64,000 nucleotides of DNA from Neobacillus cucumis (GTDB lineage Bacteria; Bacillota; Bacilli; Bacillales; Cytobacillaceae): assembly GCF_016908975.1 (NCBI RefSeq), contig NZ_JAFBEX010000001.1, forward strand, positions 124,001 through 188,000, given 5' to 3'. Each line of letters opens with the position of its first letter. Positions within the stretch are counted from its first letter, which is position 1. The translations under genes were made by a program, and so were the position numbers. Shown here piece by piece: positions 44,113-53,350 of this stretch. The notes beneath the pieces were generated by a model. That model did no database searches. It saw only the letters and a list, made by a program, of their open reading frames with translations, and was not told the DNA's origin.

Positions 44113-44877
44113 CTACTGTAAAAATGATAATACAAACGCAATTCCAGCCCCAATGGCAAAGGCCGTCAGAAAAGCCTCTGCCCCTTTAGAAAGCCCTGAA
44201 ACCAGATGCCCTGCCATTAAATCCCGGATAGCATTAGTCACTGAAAGCCCAGGCACCAACGTCATTACCGAACCGATGATAATCGTATCTAATTTATGAC
44301 CTAGACCGATTCTAACAAAAAGTAAAGAAATTAATCCGATTAAGAATGATGCTAAAAACTCTGAAAAGAATTTAATCGGTACAAAGCGATGAAAGGCCAT
44401 AAAGCTTATGTATCCTGCTCCACCAGTAATCATAGCAGGAATAAAATCATTCCAGCCTCCATTTAACATGATCATAAAACAGCCACTTGACACTGAAGCT
44501 GCTGCAACTTGATAGCGCATCGGGAAGGTCACATTAAGATTTTCGAGATCCTTTAATCTGTTCAAGGCTTCCTCCAAATTCAATTCTCCGCTGCTAATGC
44601 TTCGCGAAATACTATTTACTAAGGCTACCTTTTTCAAATCGGTTGACCGTTCTGATATTCGTATTAGTTTTGTTTTGGTTGGTTCCGAACCCTCCGCGGA
44701 GAAAATGATACCCGTTGGCGTGACATAACTATGTGATTTTTCAATACCAAAAGAAGCGGCTATCCTCATCATGGTATCTTCAACACGATAAGTTTCAGCG
44801 CCGCTCTGCAGCATAATTTTCCCTGCCAGCAAGCATACTTCCATAATTTCATATGTCTGTTCAACTATTTTGTCCAT
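44113..44877 (-). CDS. ThrE-type exporter, large subunit (DUF1212, YjjP-like)
   Basis: 254 residues. A soluble N-terminal part (AGKIMLQSGAETYRVEDTMMRIA, YVTPTGIIFS, the DUF1212 signature) is followed by about five membrane helices with GSVMTLVPGLSVTNAIRDLMAGH. First gene of the two-gene exporter unit. Confidence 0.87.
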   Translation of the reverse strand: MDKIVEQTYEIMEVCLLAGKIMLQSGAETYRVEDTMMRIAASFGIEKSHSYVTPTGIIFSAEGSEPTKTKLIRISERSTDLKKVALVNSISRSISSGELNLEEALNRLKDLENLNVTFPMRYQVAAASVSSGCFMIMLNGGWNDFIPAMITGGAGYISFMAFHRFVPIKFFSEFLASFLIGLISLLFVRIGLGHKLDTIIIGSVMTLVPGLSVTNAIRDLMAGHLVSGLSKGAEAFLTAFAIGAGIAFVLSFLQ

Positions 44878-44948
44878 CTACTACCCACCACATGTTTCAA
44901 CATTAATACTTTAGTTTATATCAAAAGAAGTGTCTGAGGCAATCCTTC

Positions 44949-44995
44949 AAAAATAACAAGCAGCCTTATCATTGGATGGGCTGCCTGTTATTTTT
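44949..44995 (-). terminator. Rho-independent terminator of the yrdB gene
   Basis: AATAACA-a-GCAGCC pairs with GGCTGC-c-TGTTATT, with T-runs at both ends. It touches the yrdB stop. Confidence 0.75.
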
Positions 44996-45332
44996 ACTGA
45001 TGCCATACTTTCATTAAAACCAAATTCAAGATTACCACTACACCGTAGATTGAGGCAAATGTTGTTTTGTCAATTAACAGCAAAGCAACAACTGGTAATC
45101 CGAAAACAATTATCTCTAGAAACAGAAATGAAGTTCCGCTTAGTCTACATGGTGCTTTCGGGGCACCGAACATTCCCCAGATGATGGCTAAAACAAGCGG
45201 CGAACCAATCGCGAAAACAAACTTTAGAAATGTCCCCTGTGGCGTTTGAAATCCCCAATAACCAATTATCACCAACGCCATAATCTCCAACAAGAAACGT
45301 ACTACCAAGTTTAATTGTTTCATTACTTCCAT
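44994..45332 (-). CDS. YrdB-like small membrane protein (DUF2568)
   Basis: 112 residues from an ATG at 45332 (AAAGG lies 11 bases before; GTG 45341 and ATG 45323 are alternatives). Four membrane helices with the family string WGMFGAPKAPCRLSG. Function unknown. Monocistronic. The following 290 bases (45333-45624) hold only the gnd terminator. Confidence 0.78.
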   Translation of the reverse strand: MEVMKQLNLVVRFLLEIMALVIIGYWGFQTPQGTFLKFVFAIGSPLVLAIIWGMFGAPKAPCRLSGTSFLFLEIIVFGLPVVALLLIDKTTFASIYGVVVILNLVLMKVWHQ

Positions 45333-45571
45333 TGTCCCCACAACCTTTTATACTTACTTATCTAATCTCCATTTAAGTATTCAACATAGGTGTTCTTTTC
45401 CCTAATTTTACCATTAACATCCGCCCTTTTTTTACTTTTTGAAATTTTTTTGGTCAACGATTTAGATTAAATGCTTAATTCAGGTACAAAAAGAGAATAT
45501 AGCTCAGTCACCCAATTTCAAGAGAAATGGGTAAAATAAAGCAAGGTTTTCTTTAAAATTGCAAATCATAG

Positions 45572-45617
45572 CAAAAAAAATAAGCATCCGCTTAAAAAAG
45601 CCGGTTGCTTATTTTTT
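45572..45617 (-). terminator. Rho-independent terminator of gnd
   Basis: AATAAGCA-t-CCG pairs with CGG-t-TGCTTATT, with a T-run on both strands. Confidence 0.8.
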
Positions 45618-45624
45618 CTATGAT

Positions 45625-46518
45625 TTATTTTACGACTGCATGTCCGCCAAATTCATTTCTTAAAGCAGCCACAACCTTACCAGTAAAGGTATCTTCATCA
45701 AGCGAACGATATCGCATCATTAGTGACAAAGCCGTAACAGGCATCGCGGTCTGGAGTTCAAGCGCTGTTTCAATCGTCCATTTCCCTTCTCCAGAAGAGT
45801 GCATCACACCCTTAATCGAATCAAGCTTAGGATCCTTTGAAAAAGCATTTTCCGTTAGCTCCATCAGCCAAGAACGGATTACTGACCCATTATTCCAAAC
45901 ACGGGCAACTTTTTCATAATCAAAGTCAAAATCGCTTTTTTCCAAAACTTCAAATCCTTCTGCTATTGCCTGCATCATTCCATATTCAATTCCGTTATGA
46001 ATCATTTTCAAGAAGTGACCGCTGCCGCTCTTGCCTGCATATAAATAGCCATTTTCTACACTGATATCACGAAAAATAGGTTCAATAGTTCTGAAGATTT
46101 CTTTATCTCCGCCAACCATCATACAAGCGCCTTCTCTTGCACCTGCCATGCCTCCGCTTGTTCCTGCGTCAAAGAAATGGACGCCCTTCTCAGCAAATTC
46201 CTTTCCTCTTCGGATGGAGTCTTTATAGTGGGAATTTCCTCCATCAATCACGATATCACCCTCGCATAACAAACCCTTAAGCTCCTCTATCACTTTTTCC
46301 GTAATTGGACCTGCTGGAACCATCAACCATATGATTCTAGGAGCAGAAAGCTTATTTACAAGCGCTTTAATGGACTCAGCACCAACTACCCCTTCTTCAC
46401 TAATTGTTTTAACCGTTTCATTATTTACATCAAATGCAACTACATTATGTTTATGCCCCATTAAATTAAGGGCTAAATTATAACCCATTTTGCCTAAACC
46501 AATTAAACCGATATTCAT
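45625..46518 (-). CDS. gnd: 6-phosphogluconate dehydrogenase, short NAD-type (YqeC/GndA-like)
   Basis: 297 residues, the short form rather than the 470-residue GntZ/GndA of the NADP type. Rossmann start IGLIGLGKMGYNLALNLM, catalytic region SGGMAGAREGACMMVGG and KMIHNGIEYGMMQAIAEGFE (Lys about 163). Converts 6-phosphogluconate to ribulose 5-phosphate, which completes the pathway begun by GntP and GntK. A GAAA...TTTC palindrome lies upstream, so it probably shares RpiR control. Confidence 0.88.
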   Translation of the reverse strand: MNIGLIGLGKMGYNLALNLMGHKHNVVAFDVNNETVKTISEEGVVGAESIKALVNKLSAPRIIWLMVPAGPITEKVIEELKGLLCEGDIVIDGGNSHYKDSIRRGKEFAEKGVHFFDAGTSGGMAGAREGACMMVGGDKEIFRTIEPIFRDISVENGYLYAGKSGSGHFLKMIHNGIEYGMMQAIAEGFEVLEKSDFDFDYEKVARVWNNGSVIRSWLMELTENAFSKDPKLDSIKGVMHSSGEGKWTIETALELQTAMPVTALSLMMRYRSLDEDTFTGKVVAALRNEFGGHAVVK

Positions 46519-46561
46519 AAGAAAAACCTCCGAAATAAATTTTAGTTTATATACTTATTAT

Positions 46562-46578
46562 ATGAAATTTTTTTTCAT
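46562..46578. promoter_or_regulatory. RpiR-type palindrome upstream of gnd
   Basis: ATGAAA-ttttt-TTTCAT, about 45 bases before the gnd start, of the same kind as the sites at 38985-39103 and 43409. Confidence 0.45.
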
Positions 46579-46728
46579 AAATCAAACACACTTTACAAAT
46601 GCTCGATGCATCGTCGATTCATGGGGCTTATTTTATGAAAGCTAACAGGGTTGAATTTTACGGAACGAGTGGATTAAGTGTAGTGGCAATGGATGCCTAA
46701 CACCCAATGGTTATAATCTTGGACACTA

Positions 46729-46760
46729 AAAAAGGATGACCTAACATAATTAGGCCATCC
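46729..46760 (-). terminator. Rho-independent terminator
   Basis: GGATG-gCCTAA-ttatg-TTAGGt-CATCC on minus, then TTTTTT; it follows the 76-aa gene. Confidence 0.8.
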
Positions 46761-46768
46761 CCCCTTCA

Positions 46769-46999
46769 TTACTCACCAATATTATTTTCAAACCACTCCT
46801 GTAGCTCCCTTACGGAAGTAAAGCTAAAGATTTCCTCACCATTCTGGCCATTGTCAAATCCAGTATTCCCTCTTAAGGTAATTTGTCCTTCATCCTCTGA
46901 AACAAGGATCGCATAGGGATGATTAATGTTTATATACCTTGAATCTAAATCGGTATCCAGCCAATTCTTGCTACGTAAAAAGGCATCAATATAATCCAT
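46769..46999 (-). CDS. Hypothetical 76-aa acidic protein
   Basis: ATG behind GATAGGAGGGAAAATCC, a strong site. Strongly acidic and soluble (SEDEGQITLRGNTGFDNGQNGEE, ending WFENNIGE). Not recognised. Monocistronic with its own terminator, so probably a real gene. Confidence 0.7.
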   Translation of the reverse strand: MDYIDAFLRSKNWLDTDLDSRYININHPYAILVSEDEGQITLRGNTGFDNGQNGEEIFSFTSVRELQEWFENNIGE

Positions 47000-47107
47000 G
47001 GATTTTCCCTCCTATCATGATTATTGTTCCAAACTACCAAAAAAAGAGACAATAAAAGTCTTTTATTAAACTCAATTATAAAAATGATTAAACAAAGATA
47101 TTAGTCA

Positions 47108-47146
47108 ACAAAAAAATAGCAGCTTTTTAGGCTGCCATTATTTCTA
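47108..47146 (-). terminator. Rho-independent terminator of the RND pump gene
   Basis: On minus, AATGGCAGC-ctaaaaa-GCTGCTATT then TTTTTG. A second hairpin (CAAACAAC/GGTTGTTTG near 47171-47196) lies between it and the stop. Confidence 0.7.
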
Positions 47147-47227
47147 AATATTCACTTCGAAATGGTTATCAAACAACAACCGTTATTGGTTGTTTGGAGG
47201 GGATAATTTCCCTACATGAATTCATGA

Positions 47228-50200
47228 TTAAATGACAGCTTTTTGTTTCATTTCTCGCCGATGTGTACGCAAGTGAAGCAGTTCATAGACCAACGGAACA
47301 ATACACAAGGTTAAGATGGTCGAAGTAACGAGTCCACCTATTACCACAACTGCAAGACCTTGCGAGATTAATACTCCTTCAGATGCTCCTGCTGCTAAGG
47401 GAATCAATGCACAAATCGTTGCAATAGCAGTCATCATGATTGGGCGAAGTCTCGTCGTTCCTGCTTCAAGCAACGCCTGTCGAATACTCATCCCAAGAGC
47501 TCTTTGTTGTTCGACTCGCTGAATAAGGACAATTGCGTTTGTCACAACAATACCCATTAACATCAAAATACCAATCAGCGACGAGACGCTAAGCGGTTGA
47601 TGGGCGATGAAGGTTCCAAAGAACGCACCTATTAATGCGACTGGCATAGAGAAAAGAATGGCAAATGGTGCCGACCATCCTCCAAACAGAACCAGCATGA
47701 CAATGTAGACAGCACCAATTGCAACCAGGATTGCCTCAATAAGTTGAGTAAAACTCTGATTTTGCTGCATAACGGATGACGATTGACCAACTTGAACTCC
47801 AGAAGGAAGTTTTAATGCATTAATTGCCTTCAATGCGCTCTTCAATATTTTACCGGTGTTCTGAGTTGTATAATCACCTGAGATTTCGGCATACGAATCT
47901 CCATCTTGATGTAATACGGATGTCGGCGTTTGCACACTGCTGACACTTGCAACATCACCTACCTTTACAGTTTGACCGGTCGATGTACTGATTGGAAGTC
48001 CCTGAATAGCCGCCAAATTATTCAATGCAGTGGAACTATTCAACATAACATTCATGTTATATGTTTGTCCGTTAATATTTACGGTACCAATATTTTGCTG
48101 AGAAAGATAGTTTCGGACTGCACCTGCAATTTGCTGTGCAGTTAAACCATAATTCGCGGCTGATTCCATATTTGGTACCACGCTGATTTCAGGTTGAGTT
48201 TCCGCCAAGTTGCTTTTTACATTAGCCAAGCCTGAAAAGTTTTGCAATCGATTCGTAATTTGAGTTGCTGCTTGCGATATAGAGGCCTCATTTGAACCGT
48301 TAACAACGATATCAAACGATGTACCGCCCCCACCACTCATTTGTCCCTTAACCTGAATAGTTGTTCCATTTGTTGTTAGATTTGTTGTTTGCTTTCTGAC
48401 TTTTGCTAAAAATTGGTTGACATTCGCAGTTGCATTTAATGCAATATTTAACGAAGCGGTATTGGTTGCTTGTGTACCGCCACCTCTCATACCCGTTCCG
48501 CCACCACCTACAGAAGTGTTGATGCGCGAAATCTCTGATGAGTCCTGTTTCAGTGTCTGTTCTACTTGTTTTGCCTTCGCATCTGTTACATCTAGCGTTG
48601 TCCCTGCCGGCATTGCAATCGAAATGGTAGCAGATTGCTGCATTGAATTTGGAATAAAGGTACTTCCCACAAAAGGCAAGACCATCAGTGACGCCACAAA
48701 GGCAATGACTGTTCCAAATATAACCCAACCTTTATGGTTTAAGCACCAATTCAGAATTAAATGATAGCGTTTTTGCCATGGACGTTGTACCAGCGTTGCT
48801 GCTACAAACGGATTATGACTGTTTGCTGGTTCTCCCTTCTGCATTTCCGGATGAATAATTCCATTTGGATTGTCATTCGTATCCAACCAATCATATGCAA
48901 GATTCTTAACGGGCTTACGAACTACAAACAACCATGCAAGAATTGGTACAATCGTCAAAGCAACAATCAGTGAAGATGCTAATGAACACACAACCGTTAG
49001 CGCAAACGGGAAGAATATTTTCCCAACCATTCCCCCAACCATACCAAGTGGAAGGAAGACAGCGATGGTTGCCAATGTAGATGATAAAATGGCATTTCCA
49101 ACCTCTTTTGTTGCGTATAATACTAGTTTTTTGCCAAATCCTAATCCGTTTTTCCACGTTCGATAGATATTTTCAATGACAACGATACTGTCGTCAACGA
49201 CACGCCCTGTCGCCACCGCAAGTCCTCCGAGTGTCATGATATTAAGTGTGACACCATAGCGGGCAAGTAAAATAATCGCTGTAAGAATGGAAATGGGGAT
49301 GGAAACAATGGCAACAACTGTTGTTAAAAAGTTTCTCAGGAACAACAGGATGACAATCACCGCGAATACCGCCCCTAAAACGGCCTCCCGTACCATTCCA
49401 TTTACAGAATCTGTAATCATTTTCGATGAATCATATAATGGTACAATATTAACTCCTTTTGGTAACTGCTTCTTTAATGTTTTGAATTGATTATTGATTT
49501 CTTTCACCACAGTTACTGTGTTAGCATCTTCGGTTTTGGAAACAGACACTAACATACTCTGCTGTCCATTTGTCCTATTAATTGATCCTCCAGTAGGAGG
49601 CTGCATTGACACAGTCGCAATCTTAGAGAGTGAAATAGTGTCAAGTGTCGTTGATTGAGAATTAGTAGTATCGGTACTTATTGAAGGCTGTTTTAGCTGA
49701 GTTTGCTGTTTTGCAGTAGGTTTGGTCATGCCGCCAGTCGCACTGGATGCGCTGGATGCTGTGCCCATTTTTGACTGGATTTGCGTCAATTGCTGCTGAA
49801 GCTTTGTTTGTGCATTCTCTAAGGCCGTAATCTGACCCTGCAGTTTGGCAATCTTTTGCGGGTCTTGGCTTTCCTTCGGCTGCGCCATTTGGTGATTAAG
49901 AGACAGCTCTGCACCAAAAATTTGCCCCTGAATTTGTTGTAGAGAGGTGAGCATCTGGTTTTCAGCCTGCAAAAGCCCTACGCCTTGACCTAGTTGACCT
50001 ACACTTTGGCCAAGCTGACCAACTCCTTGCGCAACCTGACCAACACTTTGAGCAACTTGGCCAATCGACTGTCCCATTTGACTCAAACTATTTCCAAGCG
50101 CTTTTTGCATGTTTGCTGATTGGTTAGCTGGAATACCAATTTGTAAGTTTTGAATATCCGCCAGTGATTTAAATGTTGAGTTTAATTGTACTGGTTGAAC

Positions 50201-50869
50201 TTTTCCATCTGCAGTGGCAGTTCCAAGTGGTACAGACGAATTGTCATTCTGCAAATCCTGAAGCACCTTTTGAAGAGTTAAGTTATATTGGCTTAGTTTT
50301 GCAGGATCAAATTGAATCATCACATTGTCTGCATCCGCACCTGCTGCACTAACAGTTGCCACTCCAGCTACACCTTGCAGAGAAGGCACCACATTATTAT
50401 TGACAACATTTTTAAGCTCTTCGCTCGACAATTTGTTGGATGCAACCGTAAATGTCAGAACCGGGGTATTGCTGAACGAGAAGGATCTTACATTTGGTTT
50501 CGTTGCTGTGGATGGCAACTGAACTTGGTTGACAATCTGTTCGACAGTTTGTAAGTCAGATTTTAAATCTGCATTCATATTTAATTGAAGCTCGATTTGC
50601 GAGACATTCGCTACCGAGGTTGATGTAATCGTTTGTACATCTTGTGCACCATTAAGGGCCTTTTCAATTGGCTTTGTCACATCTGTTGCTACTTGGCTGG
50701 GAGATGTGCCTGGGTATGTCGTCATGATCGAGATAATAGGAACCGACATATTGGGCATAAGGTCTTCCTGTAATCCAAAAGCTGATAATATGCCGCCAAT
50801 TGCAATCAATAAAACGAGAATAACAATTGCAACGGGGTTTCTAAGAGAAAACTTGGTTAGAAAATGCAT
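47228..50869 (-). CDS. swrC: SwrC-type RND efflux transporter with an unusual GQ-heptad insertion
   Basis: 1213 residues against about 1065 for B. subtilis SwrC. Twelve membrane helices in two halves, with RND strings LPFVGSTFIPNSM, GRVVDDSIVVIENIYR (TM4 carboxylates) and GIVVTNAIVLIQRVEQQRALG. Export of surfactin, lipopeptides or antimicrobials by proton antiport is the known role. The extra length lies at about residues 255-410, where near-exact heptads of the type SVGQVAQ/GVGQLGQ (49978-50095) lead into a Gln-rich coiled region and a Ser/Thr linker. Start behind GCAGGATGACAACAA. Confidence 0.87.
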   Translation of the reverse strand: MHFLTKFSLRNPVAIVILVLLIAIGGILSAFGLQEDLMPNMSVPIISIMTTYPGTSPSQVATDVTKPIEKALNGAQDVQTITSTSVANVSQIELQLNMNADLKSDLQTVEQIVNQVQLPSTATKPNVRSFSFSNTPVLTFTVASNKLSSEELKNVVNNNVVPSLQGVAGVATVSAAGADADNVMIQFDPAKLSQYNLTLQKVLQDLQNDNSSVPLGTATADGKVQPVQLNSTFKSLADIQNLQIGIPANQSANMQKALGNSLSQMGQSIGQVAQSVGQVAQGVGQLGQSVGQLGQGVGLLQAENQMLTSLQQIQGQIFGAELSLNHQMAQPKESQDPQKIAKLQGQITALENAQTKLQQQLTQIQSKMGTASSASSATGGMTKPTAKQQTQLKQPSISTDTTNSQSTTLDTISLSKIATVSMQPPTGGSINRTNGQQSMLVSVSKTEDANTVTVVKEINNQFKTLKKQLPKGVNIVPLYDSSKMITDSVNGMVREAVLGAVFAVIVILLFLRNFLTTVVAIVSIPISILTAIILLARYGVTLNIMTLGGLAVATGRVVDDSIVVIENIYRTWKNGLGFGKKLVLYATKEVGNAILSSTLATIAVFLPLGMVGGMVGKIFFPFALTVVCSLASSLIVALTIVPILAWLFVVRKPVKNLAYDWLDTNDNPNGIIHPEMQKGEPANSHNPFVAATLVQRPWQKRYHLILNWCLNHKGWVIFGTVIAFVASLMVLPFVGSTFIPNSMQQSATISIAMPAGTTLDVTDAKAKQVEQTLKQDSSEISRINTSVGGGGTGMRGGGTQATNTASLNIALNATANVNQFLAKVRKQTTNLTTNGTTIQVKGQMSGGGGTSFDIVVNGSNEASISQAATQITNRLQNFSGLANVKSNLAETQPEISVVPNMESAANYGLTAQQIAGAVRNYLSQQNIGTVNINGQTYNMNVMLNSSTALNNLAAIQGLPISTSTGQTVKVGDVASVSSVQTPTSVLHQDGDSYAEISGDYTTQNTGKILKSALKAINALKLPSGVQVGQSSSVMQQNQSFTQLIEAILVAIGAVYIVMLVLFGGWSAPFAILFSMPVALIGAFFGTFIAHQPLSVSSLIGILMLMGIVVTNAIVLIQRVEQQRALGMSIRQALLEAGTTRLRPIMMTAIATICALIPLAAGASEGVLISQGLAVVVIGGLVTSTILTLCIVPLVYELLHLRTHRREMKQKAVI

Positions 50870-50990
50870 TTGTTGTCATCCTGCCTTTCTAGTTAAAACT
50901 CTATATTTTATAAGCATACAAGTAACAGAATATAATAGTTTTGTGTCCTCTGTGTGACCTAATCACATTAAAAAATTTCATAAAGAAAAC

Positions 50991-51060
50991 TCGCCGATTG
51001 GCGAAGACAGAGGCGTAGTTGCCCTTATGCCTGATAGGAAAGTTATACTTTCCTATCGGC
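50991..51060. repeat. Two-hairpin intergenic element
   Basis: CGCC-gatt-GGCG (50992-51003), then GCC-t-GATAGGAAAGT / ACTTTCCTATC-g-GC (51029-51043 with 51047-51060), an 11-bp perfect core stem. Resembles short palindromic repeats seen in Bacillus intergenic regions. Confidence 0.4.
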
Positions 51061-51090
51061 AAAAAAAGCAGTCCGCACAAGGACTGCTCT
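51061..51090 (-). terminator. Rho-independent terminator of the two-component pair
   Basis: AGCAGTCC/GGACTGCT (51068-51075, 51081-51088), seven T on minus. Confidence 0.9.
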
Positions 51091-51099
51091 CTAAATGAT

Positions 51100-52443
51100 C
51101 TATTCATTATTCAAACAAATTCTAAAGATAGTTTCTTTCCCTTCCTCACTCTCGACGGAAATACTCCCTTTATGCAAATCTATAATTCTTTTCACTACAG
51201 CCAGTCCAAGCCCATAGCTTTCACTCGCCCGGGTATGCGCTTTTTCACCTCGATAAAACCGTTCAAAAATATGAGGGATATCTTTTTTAGGTATATTTAA
51301 ACCCGTATTGCTAATAAAAATTTCAACATGATTACCCTGATCATATCCTCGAACTGAAATTCTGCCATAATCAAAATTATATTTAATAGCATTTGTATAT
51401 AAATTGACCCACACTTGATTCATTAATGATTCATCGGCAAAAATTTCGAGTTTTGGAATATCAAAATCAATTTCAAGATTTCTTTCCATCCATAGGGATT
51501 GCATGGCAACAAGCTGATTTCGTAATTGTCGATCCACCTGGTAGTGTTTTGGTTTAAAAGGTGACTTGTTCGCCTCAAGAATGGATAGATTTAATAGCTG
51601 TTTGGTTAAACCCGAAAGTCGCTCACTCTCAAGCAGAATTTGTTCCAAATAAAGCTGTCCTTCCTCTGGCCTTACAGCTTCATCCTTTAATGCGATGGTC
51701 ATGCCCTTTATTGCAGCAAGAGGTGACTGAAGCTCATGGGATACATTTGCAACGAAATCCTTACGCATTTGCTCTGTATTATGTAATTCCTTGACCATAT
51801 AATTAAAGCTTTGGGCTAATTGACCAATTTGATCTTTGCTCTTTACATCCAAATGGATTTGAAAATTTCCTCTAGCAAGTTCATTTGTTGCATTGGTGAT
51901 GTGAACAAGGGGTCTCACTAAAAAACGGGTAGTAATTAGAATAAGAGAGATTCCAATAAACAGTACAATTAATAATGATGTTATTAAGATGTTTCTAATC
52001 TGACTAAATGGTTCTTTTAGACTCGGTTTAATAAATAGAGCAAATTTAGCATTTTTCCTGTCCGATGGCAGTCCAATCAGCATTTTGCGAGGGCGATATT
52101 CCAATTTCCGATATACATTACCTGCTACAACATCCATAATCGTTTTTTTACTTAATCCACTTAAATTTGGAGCGCTTGGAGTTTTTAATACTAAACCATT
52201 TTTATTATAAAGATAGACATCATAAGACAGGTTAGTGCTTTTAAGATATTCATTAAAGCCTTTATTCCCCAAGGATTGGTATAAATGAGTCATTCCTCTT
52301 CCCTGGTCCATTACCTCAGTTTCTCGGAATTTAATAATTTGATTTTGATAAATAAGTGAAGTAATTAAAAAGGAAATGATTAATGACACGATAATAACAA
52401 AAAAGTAATTCAAACAATTTTTTAAGTATATAGACTGGATCAT
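51100..52443 (-). CDS. HssS-like sensor histidine kinase
   Basis: 447 residues. Two membrane helices (about 12-33 and 162-185) bracket an extracellular domain of 130 residues. HAMP (RPLVHITNATNELARGNF), HisKA with NVSHELQSPLAAIKGM (His about 238) and an ATPase domain ending in SYGLGLAVVKRIIDLH. Layout and the paired regulator resemble staphylococcal HssS, which senses haem stress. It overlaps the regulator stop by four bases. Confidence 0.87.
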   Translation of the reverse strand: MIQSIYLKNCLNYFFVIIVSLIISFLITSLIYQNQIIKFRETEVMDQGRGMTHLYQSLGNKGFNEYLKSTNLSYDVYLYNKNGLVLKTPSAPNLSGLSKKTIMDVVAGNVYRKLEYRPRKMLIGLPSDRKNAKFALFIKPSLKEPFSQIRNILITSLLIVLFIGISLILITTRFLVRPLVHITNATNELARGNFQIHLDVKSKDQIGQLAQSFNYMVKELHNTEQMRKDFVANVSHELQSPLAAIKGMTIALKDEAVRPEEGQLYLEQILLESERLSGLTKQLLNLSILEANKSPFKPKHYQVDRQLRNQLVAMQSLWMERNLEIDFDIPKLEIFADESLMNQVWVNLYTNAIKYNFDYGRISVRGYDQGNHVEIFISNTGLNIPKKDIPHIFERFYRGEKAHTRASESYGLGLAVVKRIIDLHKGSISVESEEGKETIFRICLNNE

Positions 52444-53117
52444 GACAATACCTCTAATTTATAACCAAGTCCTCTAATCGTACAAATTTGGAGAATGTCC
52501 TCATAATCTTTAAATTGCTTGCGCAGTTTTTTTATATGAGTATCAACCGTTCTTTCATCACCTTCATAATCAAGCCCCCAGATGCTTTCAATTAATTGAT
52601 CTCTGGTGAAAATTTTCCCCGGATGGCTAGCTAACATAAATAGCAGATCAAATTGCTTTATGGGCAATAGGAACTCCCTATCTTTAATCTGAACTTTATA
52701 GCTATCACTATTAATCGTCATTTTATTAAAAGTAATACTGCGGTCCGAAGCAACACGATACCTTTTTAACAATGATTTTACCCTCATAACAAGCTCAGCT
52801 GGATGAAATGGTTTCGTTACATAATCATCAGTCCCCAGTTTAAAACCTTTAATCGAATCATCCAACTCAGCTCTAGCAGTTAACATCAAAACCGGAATAT
52901 CATAGAAGGCTTTTATTTTCTTACAAAGTTCAAAGCCATCTATATTTGGCATCATGATATCAATGACTGCACAATCAATTTTCTCTTGTTCCAATATGTC
53001 GAGTGCTTCTTTCCCGTCACAAGCAATTTTTATTTGAAACCCCTCATTCTCCAAATAAAGTTGCGTAACCCTCCGGATATTAACATCATCATCTGCAATT
53101 AGGATCGTCGTGTTCAT
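52440..53117 (-). CDS. HssR-like OmpR-family response regulator
   Basis: 225 residues. Receiver with DDD near residue 10, D53 (CAVIDIMMPNIDGFELC) and K about 102 (YVTKPF). OmpR winged helix with IFTRDQLIESIWGLDYEGDERTVDTHIKKLR. That last string, DIMM and LPIKQFDLLFMLA are close to HssR of S. aureus. No HrtAB exporter is present; the downstream SwrC-type pump, separated by a terminator, could be a target. Confidence 0.88.
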   Translation of the reverse strand: MNTTILIADDDVNIRRVTQLYLENEGFQIKIACDGKEALDILEQEKIDCAVIDIMMPNIDGFELCKKIKAFYDIPVLMLTARAELDDSIKGFKLGTDDYVTKPFHPAELVMRVKSLLKRYRVASDRSITFNKMTINSDSYKVQIKDREFLLPIKQFDLLFMLASHPGKIFTRDQLIESIWGLDYEGDERTVDTHIKKLRKQFKDYEDILQICTIRGLGYKLEVLS

Positions 53118-53188
53118 TATCTATTTCTCCTTTTTAAGATACTTCTATTTTAACCAAATTTAATCCCTCCTAGGGAACAGTTTCTAAC

Positions 53189-53226
53189 AAAAAAAAGACG
53201 GTCTATTTTATTAAAGACCGCCCTTT
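53189..53226 (-). terminator. Rho-independent terminator of the large catabolic operon
   Basis: CGGTCT/AGACCG (53199-53204, 53215-53220), eight T on minus, about 130 bases after the last gene. Confidence 0.8.
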
Positions 53227-53350
53227 TGGAATTAAATTTCATTTTGAATTTTTTCCCTTTGAAGAGTAAAATCCCTATTTTGATAATAAGTATTCTTCAC
53301 TAATATGTTGGGGCCTAAGCACGCTACCCCAGGACAAAAATTTACATTTG

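Noticed and set aside
48348-49166. Several antisense and frame-shifted ORFs within swrC suggesting a broken pump
   Set aside because: The swrC frame is continuous for 1213 codons with motifs in both halves, so these are shadows.
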